Shown: positions 24,963 through 35,170, counted from the stretch's first letter. The stretch is DNA of 64,000 nt from Luteolibacter algae (GCF_042683045.1 NZ_JBHUIT010000016.1:1-64000); one strand, 5' to 3'. Notes: a model not told the origin generated them from the sequence alone. Numbers and translations are program-made.

Positions 24963-26660
24963 CTAGTTGAATAGCTTTGTCGGAATGCGGGGGACATTGC
25001 TGCTACCTTCCGAGCCAAGTTTGTCATCACCGCGGATTTTGTTCAGCAGCGTATAGAGTTCCTGTTCCTTTCTCAGGATCTCCGGTGTGGGGTCTAAAAG
25101 TAAGTTCACACGCTCACCCGGGTCTTTTTTCAAATTATAGAGCTGGCGGGGTGCGCCGCAGATCTCTCCGAAATTTTCGATGACTTGGTTTTCGGCATCG
25201 AGAGTCTCGGCGTTGCCACCGCCGCCGGTTCCATCAAGTAGTTTCCACTCTCCGGTGTAATCAATGATGGCAAACTGCCCACGGTGTGAATGCTCGATAA
25301 ATCCTGCCCGGCGTTGTTTTGGCATGGGTTTTCCCACCAGGACGGGAAGAAAACTTTCGGCATCCGGGGCTTCGTCGGCTTTCAATTCATAGTTCAAGAC
25401 ATCTGCCATGGTGGCGACGAAATCTCCCTGCCAGCAAGGATGATCCGTGGTTCCGGGTTCAACAATCCCGGGCCAGCGGATGAGAAATGGGACGCGGGTG
25501 CCTCCTTCCCAGTTATCGCGTTTGATGCCCTTGAAAGGACCATTGGCATCATGCCCCGCGACCAGGCTTCTATGGGAAGCGCCGACTTCGGGACCGTTGT
25601 CACTTGAGATGAAGACCACGGTGTTTGCCGCGGTGCTGTCCGGATCATCCGCATCTCCGAGAGCATCCAGAATCTTTCCGGTATAGTAATCAGTTTGCAC
25701 CAGGTAATCTCCGTAGGTGAATCCAGCGCTGCCCTTGAATTTTTCCTGAACCGCGTGAGGATCGTGGGGTGCTGGCATGGGGACATAGATCATGAAGGGT
25801 TTGTCGGCGGCATTATAGCCTTCGATTAGGTTTGCGACTTTCTGGGCCTGGATCTGCAGGTAGTCCTGAAAGACAAAGGTCGGGTCCTTGATTCCGCTGC
25901 GCGCAAAAAAATCGGAATTTTGTTCATAGTGAACCAGGTCCGCGTTGGTTGCGGGCCGTGCCTGGCTGAAATCTACTTCATCCCCATCCACGATCGCACC
26001 CTTATAGAGCACATGAACCTCTCCGGACTCCGCATCGGACTCAAGCCAGGCATAAGGCGGCATATCCAGAGACGCCGGCGTGCCGAACCAGTAGTCAAAG
26101 CCGCGATGAGCCGGGGTGTTTTTCACAGGTTGGGCGAAATCGATAACGCCTTTTTTATCATTCGCGGGTTTCCCTTCGGCATCGAAGAAGCTCATTCCAA
26201 TATGCCATTTCCCGACCATGGCGGTTTCGTAGCCATGGCTGCGAAAAAGTTCTCCCACACTAAAGCGGTCCTCATCCATAAATGTTGGGGTATAGCCGCC
26301 GCCGACTCCTTTTTTGAGTCTTGTGCGCCAAGAATAATGCCCGGTGACAAGCGAATACCTGGAAGGTGAGCAAACTCCGTCTGATGAATGACCGTTGGTA
26401 AACCTCAGGCTCCCGGAAGAAAATTTGTCGAGATGGGGTGTGAGAGTTGGGACGGAGGCATCTAGAAATTTGGAGTCTTTCGGGATGGTGGCACCGGTAG
26501 CTCCATTGGCACCCATATCCCCGTAGCCCATGTCGTCATAATAAAGGATGATCACGTTCGGTTTGGTCTTGTCCATGTTCGCAGCGTAGGCGGACGGGAA
26601 AGTGATTGCTGTGAGACCGATGGTCCCGAGGAGAGCGGACAGAACAGGTTGTTGATTCAT
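24963..26660 (-). CDS. Exported S1 sulfatase (arylsulfatase type)
   Basis: 565-residue secreted type I sulfatase that would remove sulfate esters from sugars. Signal peptide at ~1-27 (LLGTIGLTAITFPSAYA), then metal site ILYYDDMGYGD and the formylglycine motif VCSPSRYSLVTGH (Cys to be converted to formylglycine), KWHIGMSF, and the later metal site SSDNGPEVG. Start 26660 (MNQQPVLSALL) is taken because the signal peptide begins there. Upstream, the GH2 gene on the same strand is separated by a terminator, so transcription may start in the 170-base gap. Substrate class not determinable by eye. Confidence 0.93.
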   Translation of the reverse strand: MNQQPVLSALLGTIGLTAITFPSAYAANMDKTKPNVIILYYDDMGYGDMGANGATGATIPKDSKFLDASVPTLTPHLDKFSSGSLRFTNGHSSDGVCSPSRYSLVTGHYSWRTRLKKGVGGGYTPTFMDEDRFSVGELFRSHGYETAMVGKWHIGMSFFDAEGKPANDKKGVIDFAQPVKNTPAHRGFDYWFGTPASLDMPPYAWLESDAESGEVHVLYKGAIVDGDEVDFSQARPATNADLVHYEQNSDFFARSGIKDPTFVFQDYLQIQAQKVANLIEGYNAADKPFMIYVPMPAPHDPHAVQEKFKGSAGFTYGDYLVQTDYYTGKILDALGDADDPDSTAANTVVFISSDNGPEVGASHRSLVAGHDANGPFKGIKRDNWEGGTRVPFLIRWPGIVEPGTTDHPCWQGDFVATMADVLNYELKADEAPDAESFLPVLVGKPMPKQRRAGFIEHSHRGQFAIIDYTGEWKLLDGTGGGGNAETLDAENQVIENFGEICGAPRQLYNLKKDPGERVNLLLDPTPEILRKEQELYTLLNKIRGDDKLGSEGSSNVPRIPTKLFN

Positions 26661-26772
26661 ACAAAGTCGATGGGTTTCCGAGAAGGGTTTCGGATGAGCT
26701 AATACGCTCCGTCTCACGGGAATTTTACATGGAACGAAAAGGTCTCTCTCCGGGAATGAGGCATGCGGGCAC

Positions 26773-26806
26773 AAAAAAAGAGGCCACCCGTGGTTAGGTG
26801 ACCTCT
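26773..26806 (-). terminator. Rho-independent terminator after the GH2 gene
   Basis: AGAGGCCACC (26779-26788) pairs with GGTGACCTCT (26797-26806) with one mismatch, followed on the minus strand by a run of T (A run 26773-26779). It lies about 25 bases past the GH2 stop. Confidence 0.8.
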
Positions 26807-26830
26807 GTCCTCGAATTTACTATGGAAGGC

Positions 26831-29800
26831 TTATTTCGCTGAGCCGAGGCGGAAAACCAACTGATGTTTTCCGGAAGGGATCAAATACTGGGGGAGGGTG
26901 TTGGACAGGGTGCCGCCCACACCGACCTGGTATTTATCGATATTAAGTGTGAGGTAGCCTTGTGGCTTGAGATCGAAAGGGTGTTTCGCTGACTCAATGT
27001 TCTCCGCCGAGTAGGGCCAGATCGAAAAAGCGAAATCGGGTGCTCCATGCACGCTTAGGCCCGCCTTTCCAGAAGTGGACAAAAACTTCGCCCACCGTGT
27101 ATCCGTATGATTGCCGTTTTCCTGAGGTTGGGCGTAGTTGTGAAACATCCCGGCGGTCTTGGACGAGTATTCGCCAATTTCCGCGCCACGCTTGCGGTCC
27201 GGGTAATTTTCCCAGGGACCTCTGCCGTAATATGTCGTATTTTCGAGAGTCTCGGGAACGCCCATGGTCATGCCGAAACGAATCAATTCTGGTAGCGATT
27301 CATCAGCGTCCAGATCCATGCTGACCTCGATCTGGCCGTCATTGGTGATGAGATATGATCGGGTCAGAAGGATTTTACCGCCGGATTTCTGGGGAACGGT
27401 AACTCTCACAGCGGACGATTCACGGGTGGTGGAAATCGATTCCGTCTTCAGCTGTGAAGGTAGGTTTGCCCAAACTTTGCGCGATTTGGAAATTGGCCCC
27501 GAGCTAGCACCCCGGACGTCATTATCGATTGAAGGACGGTTAAAGTTCGGGCGGAGTGGAGCTGCAAGGAGGTCGGTCCCGTTGAGTGAATAGGAAATCA
27601 AATCGCCGGATTCTCTGCCGATTTTCACCGAGAAATTCTCTCCGTCGATGATGATTTCGGTGTCGGTTTCCTCAATCGAAATTTCTGCCTTTGTCTCAGA
27701 TAGCTGGGCGGCTGGCGCGGCAGAGCCTTTGAGCGACAACTGTTGATAGGCGATCTCATAGCCTTTCTCGCACCAAAGCCTGTCCTGTTTTTCATGAAGG
27801 CTAACGCGGATCCAATACTCGGCTGAGTCATCAAACTGAATTTTATCGAACGGAATCGAAACTTCCGCAGAGGCTTCCGGTGCAATATCCTGTGTTTCAA
27901 GGGTGCCGGTCTGGAGTTGTGTTCCTTCTTTGGATACCGCCCATCTGATCTCGTATTGATCCAGATTGGTGAAATTGAATCTATTGGTAATTCTAATTTT
28001 TCCAGCGGGAGCATCGGACGCCTCAATGACGACAGGTTGAAAGACATACTTGCATTCCCATGCGTGGGGATTCGGCATGCGGGCGGAATCAAAAACACCG
28101 TTCAAGCAGAAATTTTCGTCGTTGGGTTGATCACCGAAGTCGCCACCGTATGCGTAGAATTTTTTTCCATCCGGCCCTTCCTTTTCGATGCCTTGATCGA
28201 TCATGTCCCAGATGTATCCGCCGATGAGATTTGGCCGTGTGCGGATTTCATCCCAAAATTCACCGAGGCCACCGATGGAGTTCCCCATGGCGTGGAGATA
28301 CTCGCACATGATGATCGGACGGTCGATATGAGGGCTTTCCGCCATCCCGACGAGCTGGCTGAGGTTGGGATACATGCGGCTGATGACATCGACGTAGTCC
28401 CGGTCGTCGGGATTGGACATCGTGGGAAGGCTCTGGCTCTTGTATCCCATACCTTCGATGAACTCCGGATGAGCCGGGTTTCCCTGCGCTCCCTCGTAAT
28501 GAATGAACCGTGTGGGATCAAAATCACGGATCCATGCGGCTGCCGCGGCGAAGGCCGGCCCGGTGCCGGACTCATTGCCGAGAGACCATGATATGATGGA
28601 AGTGTTATTCTTATCGCGCTCCAGCATACGGTAAATGCGGCTGAGAATCGCCGGCGTCCAGCTGGGCATCTGGGGGATCCATCCGCCGAGGTGATGGGTC
28701 TCGATATTGGCTTCGCCCATGACGTAGATGCCGTATTTGTCGCAAAGTTCCAGAAAGTAGGGATCGTTCGGGTAGTGAGAGGTGCGGACCGCATTGAAAT
28801 TGAAACGTTTCATCAGCTTCACATCATTTTCCATATCCTCACGAGTGAGGGCCTTGCCGCGCACCGGATGATGATCATGGCGGTTGACTCCCATGATTTC
28901 CACCGACTTGCCATTGATGAGAAGTTCTTGTTGATCGCTGAATTCAATCTTACGGAAGCCGATACTCTGGCTACGTGCTTCCACGACCTTTCCTTCAGGA
29001 TCGGTGAGCGTGAGGACCAATCTATAAAGATTCGGGCTTTCGGCAGACCATTTCAAAGGCTTTTTGATATCTGCTTCCAAAAACGCAAATTTCTCCGTAT
29101 CGCGGGCGGCCCAGCGCTCGAAGTAAATGTCCTTCACGCTGGTTTCCATTGGTTTGGCAATGACCGGGGTGGAATTTGCATCATAAAGCTGCCCGGTGAT
29201 TTTCCAACCATCGAGAGCTTCTTCACCTTTGGTCAGGCGCACACGAGGCCGGATTTCCAGCTTCGCGTCCTCCATTTTCTTGTCGAAAGTGGTCCTGACA
29301 TAAAAATCATTGATCGCGACTTTCGGTTGGGCGAGTAACAATACCTCCCTCTGGATGCCGCTGAGCCGCCACATGTCCTGATCCTCCAGATAGCTACCAT
29401 CGCTCCAGCGGAAAACCTGAACCGCAAGACGGTTTCTGCCGGGTTGCAGATATTCAGTAATATCAAATTCCGCGGCAAGACAGCTGTCCTGGCTGTAGCC
29501 GACTTTTTCGCCGTTTACCCAGACATAAAATGCTGAGGAAACACCGCCGAAATGAAGAATTACCGACTCGCCTTCCCATTCTGCCGGCACTTCGAAATCC
29601 CTGAAATAACTACCTACGGGATTATCGCGATGGATTTTCGGAGGACGTGGTGGTTGGGGACCTTTCCAGTCGTATTTTAGATTTCCATCCAGAATCCCGG
29701 GAGTGAAAGGATAGGTGATGTTGGTATAGATCGGCTGGCCGTAACCTTTTAACTCCCAGTTTGATGGGACTTCGATATCCTTCCAGCCGGATCCGTCGAA

Positions 29801-30070
29801 ACCCTTCGCCATGAAATCCAGTGGTCTATCTTCCACCTTTGGAGCAAAGGAAAACTTCCAGGTTCCGTTAAGTGATTTCATCCGGGACTGTTCGCGGTCG
29901 CCAGCCAGGGCTTCCTGAGCCGTTGAATACGAATAGGAGGGGACGCGGGCTTCGAGCTTATTTTGCTCAAAAACCATTTCATTCTCCCAATCAGGCTGAT
30001 CGGCCGAGACCGGATGTAAGGAAGATATGAAAAGACCGAAGAGTAGTGTGCGGTATCTGTAAATTGTCAT
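26831..30070 (-). CDS. GH2 beta-galactosidase, LacZ-like, exported
   Basis: 1,079-residue glycosidase of family GH2 with the five-domain LacZ layout. Signal peptide ~1-23 (LLFGLFISSLHPVSA), sugar-binding domain with DWENEMVFEQNKLEARVPSY and PSNWELKGYGQPIYTN, TIM barrel with acid/base Glu in SWSLGNESGTG (~residue 498) and nucleophile Glu in MCEYLHAMGNS (~589), and the C-terminal Bgal small-chain domain (YYGRGPWENYPDRK). It would release beta-galactose from galactan oligosaccharides in the periplasm. Sits between two sulfatases on the same strand; the upstream sulfatase stop is 97 bases away. Confidence 0.95.
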   Translation of the reverse strand: MTIYRYRTLLFGLFISSLHPVSADQPDWENEMVFEQNKLEARVPSYSYSTAQEALAGDREQSRMKSLNGTWKFSFAPKVEDRPLDFMAKGFDGSGWKDIEVPSNWELKGYGQPIYTNITYPFTPGILDGNLKYDWKGPQPPRPPKIHRDNPVGSYFRDFEVPAEWEGESVILHFGGVSSAFYVWVNGEKVGYSQDSCLAAEFDITEYLQPGRNRLAVQVFRWSDGSYLEDQDMWRLSGIQREVLLLAQPKVAINDFYVRTTFDKKMEDAKLEIRPRVRLTKGEEALDGWKITGQLYDANSTPVIAKPMETSVKDIYFERWAARDTEKFAFLEADIKKPLKWSAESPNLYRLVLTLTDPEGKVVEARSQSIGFRKIEFSDQQELLINGKSVEIMGVNRHDHHPVRGKALTREDMENDVKLMKRFNFNAVRTSHYPNDPYFLELCDKYGIYVMGEANIETHHLGGWIPQMPSWTPAILSRIYRMLERDKNNTSIISWSLGNESGTGPAFAAAAAWIRDFDPTRFIHYEGAQGNPAHPEFIEGMGYKSQSLPTMSNPDDRDYVDVISRMYPNLSQLVGMAESPHIDRPIIMCEYLHAMGNSIGGLGEFWDEIRTRPNLIGGYIWDMIDQGIEKEGPDGKKFYAYGGDFGDQPNDENFCLNGVFDSARMPNPHAWECKYVFQPVVIEASDAPAGKIRITNRFNFTNLDQYEIRWAVSKEGTQLQTGTLETQDIAPEASAEVSIPFDKIQFDDSAEYWIRVSLHEKQDRLWCEKGYEIAYQQLSLKGSAAPAAQLSETKAEISIEETDTEIIIDGENFSVKIGRESGDLISYSLNGTDLLAAPLRPNFNRPSIDNDVRGASSGPISKSRKVWANLPSQLKTESISTTRESSAVRVTVPQKSGGKILLTRSYLITNDGQIEVSMDLDADESLPELIRFGMTMGVPETLENTTYYGRGPWENYPDRKRGAEIGEYSSKTAGMFHNYAQPQENGNHTDTRWAKFLSTSGKAGLSVHGAPDFAFSIWPYSAENIESAKHPFDLKPQGYLTLNIDKYQVGVGGTLSNTLPQYLIPSGKHQLVFRLGSAK

Positions 30071-30167
30071 CTATTTGCAATCAGGGTAATTGGGACGCCG
30101 TAATTTGTCGATGGTGCACTTTGATCTGCCATATATATTACGGGAATTGCTGGAAATTCCTTTTGCC

Positions 30168-31787
30168 TCAGAGCTTGGAGCGAAGCTTTTTACTTAGTTC
30201 CGAGACAATATCTGGGTTCGCAGAGGCGACATTTTTCGTTTCCGCGGGATCGCTTTCATGATCGTAGAGCTCGGTGAAGAGTGCTTCGGCATCGGGATCG
30301 CGATGATCGCGCCACTCGATGTAGCGATAGCGATCGGTGCGGAGCGAGTAGCCCATCAGGTGGTTCTCAAAGAGGTCTCGGTCCCACTTGTCGCCCATTT
30401 GGGCAATGATACGTTCTTCGACCTGTTCGATGAGCGGGCCGAAAAAGGTCTCCCGCATGGCCGGGGCCAGAGGATTGGCCGCCCACTCACGGAGGGCCGG
30501 ATTGGGATATTGACTAAGCGCGAAATCTTTAATTTCTGCCTCGGGGTTTTCCAGAAGGGGGACGAGGGATTTTCCGTCGAGATGCGCGGGTTTTGGGATT
30601 CCCGCAAGATCGCAGAGGGTCGGATACATATCGATGAGCTCGGTGAGCGCTTCGGTTTTTTTCCCTGCTGCGTTCTTCATATCCGGTAATTGCAGAATCA
30701 GAGGAACTCGGGTGGCAATTTCATAGTTGGTGGCTTTGCCCCAGATGCCCATATCGCCGAGGTGCCATCCGTGATCACTCCATACGATCACAATGGTATT
30801 GTCACGTTGGCCGGTTTCATCAAGCGCATCGAGCATCAAGCCAACTTGAGCGTCGATGTAGGAAACGCAGGCAAGATAGGCGTGTTTGAGGGTGCGGGAT
30901 AGCTGGGGATCGATATCGCCTTTCTTCGGGATTCCATCGCGCACCCGGAGTTCGAAGGAGGCGTGAAGCCCTGTTGCTGCGCCATCCTTGGGAGCGGAGG
31001 AATGCTCGGCCAGAGGAATCGTTTCCGGGTCATAGAGATCCCAATATTTTTTCGGAGCAATGAAATGCAGGTGTGGCTTGCTGAAACCGAGAGCGAGAAA
31101 GAGTGGCTGATCGGGCTTCTTCTGAAGATGGTCTTTCAGGGTTTCGATCGCAATGAGCGGCGATTGACCGTCCGTGTAGGAGTAATCCGGGACATCGGCA
31201 GACTCGTAGGCAGGGCCGTTGGATGTAAGGCCTCCGATATTGTCCGGGCCGTATTTTTCCAATAAAGCCTTGCGGTTTTCAGCGACGATTTTGCGGTTTT
31301 CAGGGAGTGCGTAACCGCCGGGGATGATCGGAAACTTCGACTTCACTGCTTTTGCAGCGGGCTGACGAGACCATGATTTTTCCTCATCGGTATATTTGCC
31401 GTGGAAGACCTTTCCCACGTAGACCGTTTCGTAACCGTTGTTGCGGAACTGTTGGGGCAGGGTCACGATATCCGGGTTTGAATCACGGAAGTATGTGTAG
31501 TTTTCAATAATACCGATCTTGTCCGGCCTGGCTCCGGTCATGATGCTCGCACGGGATGGTGAGCAAATGGCTTCCTGGCAGTAAGCGCGATTGAACAGCA
31601 AGCCTTGGGAGGCCAGTTTATCGAGGTTTGGCGTGATGGCGATGGGAGAGCCGTAACAACCAAGCTCCGGGCGCAGATCATCGATGGCGATGAACAGGAT
31701 ATTGGGTTTTTCCGCCGCAGCCGATGGTAGAACAGCCGCAGAAAGTAGCATCAGGATCGATGCACGTATTGATCGTGGTATAGTCAT
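30168..31787 (-). CDS. Exported S1 sulfatase, iduronate-2-sulfatase-like
   Basis: 539-residue secreted sulfatase. Signal peptide MTIPRSIRASILMLLSAAVLPSAAA (cleavage near residue 25), metal site IDDLRPELGCYG, formylglycine motif ICSPSRASIMTG, KVFHGK and WSDHGWHLGDMGIWGK. The DDLRPELGCYG and SDHGWHLG patterns are those of iduronate-2-sulfatase-like enzymes, a group that also acts on algal galactans. It lies 44 bases after the GH42-like gene and 97 bases before GH2 on one strand, consistent with one operon. Confidence 0.93.
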   Translation of the reverse strand: MTIPRSIRASILMLLSAAVLPSAAAEKPNILFIAIDDLRPELGCYGSPIAITPNLDKLASQGLLFNRAYCQEAICSPSRASIMTGARPDKIGIIENYTYFRDSNPDIVTLPQQFRNNGYETVYVGKVFHGKYTDEEKSWSRQPAAKAVKSKFPIIPGGYALPENRKIVAENRKALLEKYGPDNIGGLTSNGPAYESADVPDYSYTDGQSPLIAIETLKDHLQKKPDQPLFLALGFSKPHLHFIAPKKYWDLYDPETIPLAEHSSAPKDGAATGLHASFELRVRDGIPKKGDIDPQLSRTLKHAYLACVSYIDAQVGLMLDALDETGQRDNTIVIVWSDHGWHLGDMGIWGKATNYEIATRVPLILQLPDMKNAAGKKTEALTELIDMYPTLCDLAGIPKPAHLDGKSLVPLLENPEAEIKDFALSQYPNPALREWAANPLAPAMRETFFGPLIEQVEERIIAQMGDKWDRDLFENHLMGYSLRTDRYRYIEWRDHRDPDAEALFTELYDHESDPAETKNVASANPDIVSELSKKLRSKL

Positions 31788-31831
31788 CTGATTTGGATTT
31801 GGGTTAAGAATTACCGGATGGTTGGATGTTT

Positions 31832-34207
31832 TTAGTGGCCGACACGGATCAGGCGGACGTCGCAGCTGTTCATCGGAAAGGGCGATTGGAGACGTTCCCC
31901 GGTTAGTAGATCAATGAGGGGCGGCTTCTCGCCGTCAATTTCAACCATGACGTTTTTCACTCCGTGTGCCGAGTTGTTCAAAATGAGATGCAGACTTCCC
32001 GAAGCCGGATCCACAACTGATTGCATCAAGACTCCGTAGGCATCTTTTCCCGCGGGGTTTTTGAAAGTCACTTGAAATGCTTCTTTCCAGGTATACGGCG
32101 CGAGAACCTTCCGGAAGTCATCCGCCATTTCGAAAACATCCGGCTTTAGGGTAAGCCCGATGTGATCCAGCTCCGGAGACTTGCGTGGAAAACCGTGCTC
32201 GTTCCTGAGGAAGCTACGGCCCGGATCCAGGACCACGATGCGACCACCCTTTTTCTGGAAGGACTGGAGTGCTGCGAGACTGTCATCGGCAATGAATTCC
32301 GATGGTGGCACGATGACGACCTGTTTTAGCGGATCCAGAGTGGTGAGGTGGGTCGGGGTGGTCATGCCCACGGTATGGTTTAGGAGCTTCACCGCCTCAT
32401 AGGAGTCTTCCAGATGGTGGGCATACTCGGCATCCTGGATCGCGGATTCTTCAAGATAGTAGAACATGAAGTTCCGCGGCTTGGCGACTGCGGCGGTGAT
32501 CAGTTCAGCATACGCATTGAGCTCCTTCATGACGCGTCCGTAAGCGTCCAGTGCTACCGGCTGTGTGGCGAGCTCTCCTATCTGATCTGCCGAATGCCGG
32601 AAAGAACCGTCTGGATTTCTCCCCCACATCCAGGGCTCGATCGCGCCCATTCCGTTTGTAAACGCATGCCAAACACCCGCGCGGACATACTCACGGGAGA
32701 GGCCGAATCTACGCCAATGAACGGCGCCAAATCCGTGCCATTCGGTATCATAGAAAACCTTTTCCGGAGCCAGGGATTTATTGAAATCGAGGAATAGCGT
32801 TTGGCTGATCCATTCGTAGGCATAGCGCTTTTTCCAGGAAGTTCTGGCCTTCATGCCACCTTCGAGTTCCGCATAAACTTCGGCATCGAAGGGGCGGACC
32901 CGCAAATCACCTCCAGTTACATCCTGGAGATTGACCAAGTATTCGATGTCAATCCCCTGGTCTCTGGCATGATCACTGAAATGATGCCCGAGCACCTTGA
33001 TCGTCACAGGCTCTTTGCGCCCGCCGTCGAAGGACTGAATCGAGTTCTTGAGATGGGTGAACCAGTCGTTGACGCGGTCCATGTTGAAGCGACACCAGTC
33101 ATACCAAACGGGTTTTCCGCGGAGTTCCTGGGAGATAGGGAAGGGCATTGGAACTACCGGAAAGCTCGCATAGGTTGTGCCATGGGTGGCATTGAGCCGT
33201 TCGATCGTTCCATACTTTGTTTTCAGCCAGCGCCGATACCGATCCAGCGTATTCTGGGATAGGCCATTTTTGACCAGCCAACCCTTTTGAGCTGTCGCGA
33301 AATGGGGTTCATTTGCGATCATATAGACCATCGGCTTTTCTCCGAATGCCTTTGCCATTGGTGGAATATACTGCCGGCAGAGATCGACCTGCCACTGCCT
33401 GATCTGCGGATCATCGATATCATATTGGGTGAACATCCTCCCGCCCTGCAGTAGCTCCGGGTGTTCCTCTTCCAGCCAGGAAGGAGCATTATGTGACCAG
33501 AAAAACTTCAGGGGCATAAAGTTGTTTTTGCTCTGGATGTGGGCGGAATCGGCACGGGATTTTACTGTCCATGGATTGATCTTTCCCTCGGCGTCCAGAA
33601 AGCTCAGATCCATATAGGTGTGTCCCATGCGTCCGAAAGCTTCGGCCATTCCGGCATTTTCGGTTGGGAGCCAGAAAAGTGTGTAGGGAAACACCTGGCG
33701 GCCATCCAGCTCGTAGGAATAAGGAGCCAGCTTTAGGCTGCCCTTTGAGAAGTCCGGCGTGGCAGGGAGAGTGAGCCGTTTCTCCATTTGTGCACTCAGT
33801 TCCCGGGCGGCGAAATCAGCGACTTTCAAACAGTCCCGGAGTTCGTGATAGGCTACCCGCTCCGTGTGGATGGGATCGATTTTGTCGTAGTAATAGAAGG
33901 TTTTGAAAACTTTTAAGACCTCTTCCGGATTTGAATGATCCCATTCTGCGGCGTTCTGAAATGCCTTGATGGTCTCCACAGAAACTCGTGCGTAGGTGGT
34001 GTCCACGTTTTGTTTTTCCGCTTTGTCGATGAGCGCCCCGAGTTTTTGCAAACGCTCGGTAACAGCAATTTGTAGCTTTCCGAATTCCTGTGGATTTTCA
34101 TTCTGCTCAGCTCGGGCAGCAAAAAGGGATAGGGAAAAAACGATGGCTGCCACACGGGTCAATGGGTTGAGGTGAGGCCTAATAGAATGCGGGATCGAAT
34201 ACTTCAT
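31832..34207 (-). CDS. GH42-like clan GH-A glycosidase, exported
   Basis: 791-residue protein with signal peptide (VAAIVFSLSLFAARA), a ~170-residue helical N-terminal domain, a TIM barrel and a C-terminal Rossmann-like domain (VVIVPPSEFIADDSLAAL) like the trimerisation domain of GH42 beta-galactosidases. Likely acid/base Glu lies in YMIANEPHF, followed by RYRRWLKTKYGTIERLN, common in GH42; the likely nucleophile is Glu in YDTEWHGFG. Long N-terminal domain and divergent motifs mean GH50 or a new GH-A family is possible. Start 34207 is chosen for the signal peptide. First gene of the sulfatase/GH2 group on this strand. Confidence 0.8.
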   Translation of the reverse strand: MKYSIPHSIRPHLNPLTRVAAIVFSLSLFAARAEQNENPQEFGKLQIAVTERLQKLGALIDKAEKQNVDTTYARVSVETIKAFQNAAEWDHSNPEEVLKVFKTFYYYDKIDPIHTERVAYHELRDCLKVADFAARELSAQMEKRLTLPATPDFSKGSLKLAPYSYELDGRQVFPYTLFWLPTENAGMAEAFGRMGHTYMDLSFLDAEGKINPWTVKSRADSAHIQSKNNFMPLKFFWSHNAPSWLEEEHPELLQGGRMFTQYDIDDPQIRQWQVDLCRQYIPPMAKAFGEKPMVYMIANEPHFATAQKGWLVKNGLSQNTLDRYRRWLKTKYGTIERLNATHGTTYASFPVVPMPFPISQELRGKPVWYDWCRFNMDRVNDWFTHLKNSIQSFDGGRKEPVTIKVLGHHFSDHARDQGIDIEYLVNLQDVTGGDLRVRPFDAEVYAELEGGMKARTSWKKRYAYEWISQTLFLDFNKSLAPEKVFYDTEWHGFGAVHWRRFGLSREYVRAGVWHAFTNGMGAIEPWMWGRNPDGSFRHSADQIGELATQPVALDAYGRVMKELNAYAELITAAVAKPRNFMFYYLEESAIQDAEYAHHLEDSYEAVKLLNHTVGMTTPTHLTTLDPLKQVVIVPPSEFIADDSLAALQSFQKKGGRIVVLDPGRSFLRNEHGFPRKSPELDHIGLTLKPDVFEMADDFRKVLAPYTWKEAFQVTFKNPAGKDAYGVLMQSVVDPASGSLHLILNNSAHGVKNVMVEIDGEKPPLIDLLTGERLQSPFPMNSCDVRLIRVGH

Positions 34208-34241
34208 GAACGGGTGGGTCTGAAAGAAAGAACTAGTTAAC

Positions 34242-34255
34242 ACGGATGCATCCGT
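34242..34255. promoter_or_regulatory. 14-base perfect palindrome before the GH42-like gene
   Basis: ACGGATGCATCCGT is its own reverse complement. It lies 34 bases upstream of the start codon at 34207, where an operator would be expected. No regulator gene is adjacent. Confidence 0.45.
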
Positions 34256-34282
34256 CGGGTTATTTCATTGAATAGCAGATTC

Positions 34283-34319
34283 AAAAAAGAATCCTGCCCC
34301 GCGAGAGCAGAACAGGATT
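34283..34319 (-). terminator. Rho-independent terminator after the PEP-CTERM gene
   Basis: AATCCTG (34290-34296) pairs with CAGGATT (34313-34319); on the minus strand a T run follows (A run 34283-34288). It lies about 70 bases beyond the true end of the interrupted PEP-CTERM frame, supporting that this frame once ended at 34388. Confidence 0.65.
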
Positions 34320-34387
34320 CATGCTCGTCAGAGCACGGATGGGTTTGAAAATTGGCTTGTTATTGGGGGCGAGCGATGGATCGCTTT

Positions 34388-35170
34388 TCAGCGGCGACGG
34401 CGAATCATCAGTCCACAGGTGCCAAGGCCGAGCAGCGCAAGGCTACTTGGCTCTGGAACAACAAACGCCGTATCGCGCACGGTGAAATTATCCATATTGA
34501 CGATAGCTTGAAGCGGAGCGTTGGAGTCGTTGTTTCCTTGGACTCATAGACTCATGTAAGTAATTGCCTCACCGGGAATCGCGGAGGATCGATTGCTCTT
34601 TTGGGAATCCATGAGCACACCATTCTGATAGATGCCGTAGGAATTGGCCGCTAGGGTGCCGCCGAGACCATCAATCGTTACCGCCGCATTGGTATTGTTG
34701 ATCGCGAAATCGTAATGATTGACGGTATCCAGTGTGACGGCAAAACCAGATGCTCCGAGATCCTGCCACGCGGTCTCGGTAAGAGTGGTGGAACCTGATC
34801 GCGTCCGTAACCGGAGGCTGCCATATGTCCCGAAATCAGCTGTGTTAAAACGTGCGTCGAAGGAAAAGGTGGCAACCGCGGAAGTCAGAGAAGTGGTCAA
34901 GTTGCTATCGAAATATGGGAAGTAGTAGTTTCCATTGTCCGATCTTGAGGCAATTTTCAGATACTGCGTATCAAAGTTGCCATCCGCGGCAGCAAGATCG
35001 AAAAATCCTGAGCTGCCGGCTTCACCGAAAGGCTGTCCCGGGGCGTCTCCAGCCGTGCCGCTGTTGAAATCATTGGTATAGACAATCGCGGCGGAAGCCA
35101 AATGATTGAATGCGAGACAGCTCGTCGCTGCCAGAAGTGATAATTTTAGGGAGGTGGTTGTTTTTTTCAT
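34388..35170 (-). pseudogene. PEP-CTERM sorted exported protein interrupted by in-frame TGA
   Basis: The frame begins at ATG 35170 with a signal peptide (MKKTTTSLKLSLLAATSCLA...ASA) and a ~190-residue beta-rich, Gly/Ser/Asn-rich domain resembling LamG-like PEP-CTERM proteins. It meets TGA at 34544-34546 (minus) after TYMSL, then stays open in the same frame for 51 more codons (VQGNNDSNAPLQAIVNMDNF...) and ends with the sorting signal VPEPSSLALLGLG, a hydrophobic helix and RRRR at TGA 34388-34390. The single stop therefore removes the membrane sorting tail. Possible causes: nonsense mutation (for example CGA to TGA), sequencing error or read-through. If real, the product would be a 208-residue secreted form. 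Confidence 0.8.
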
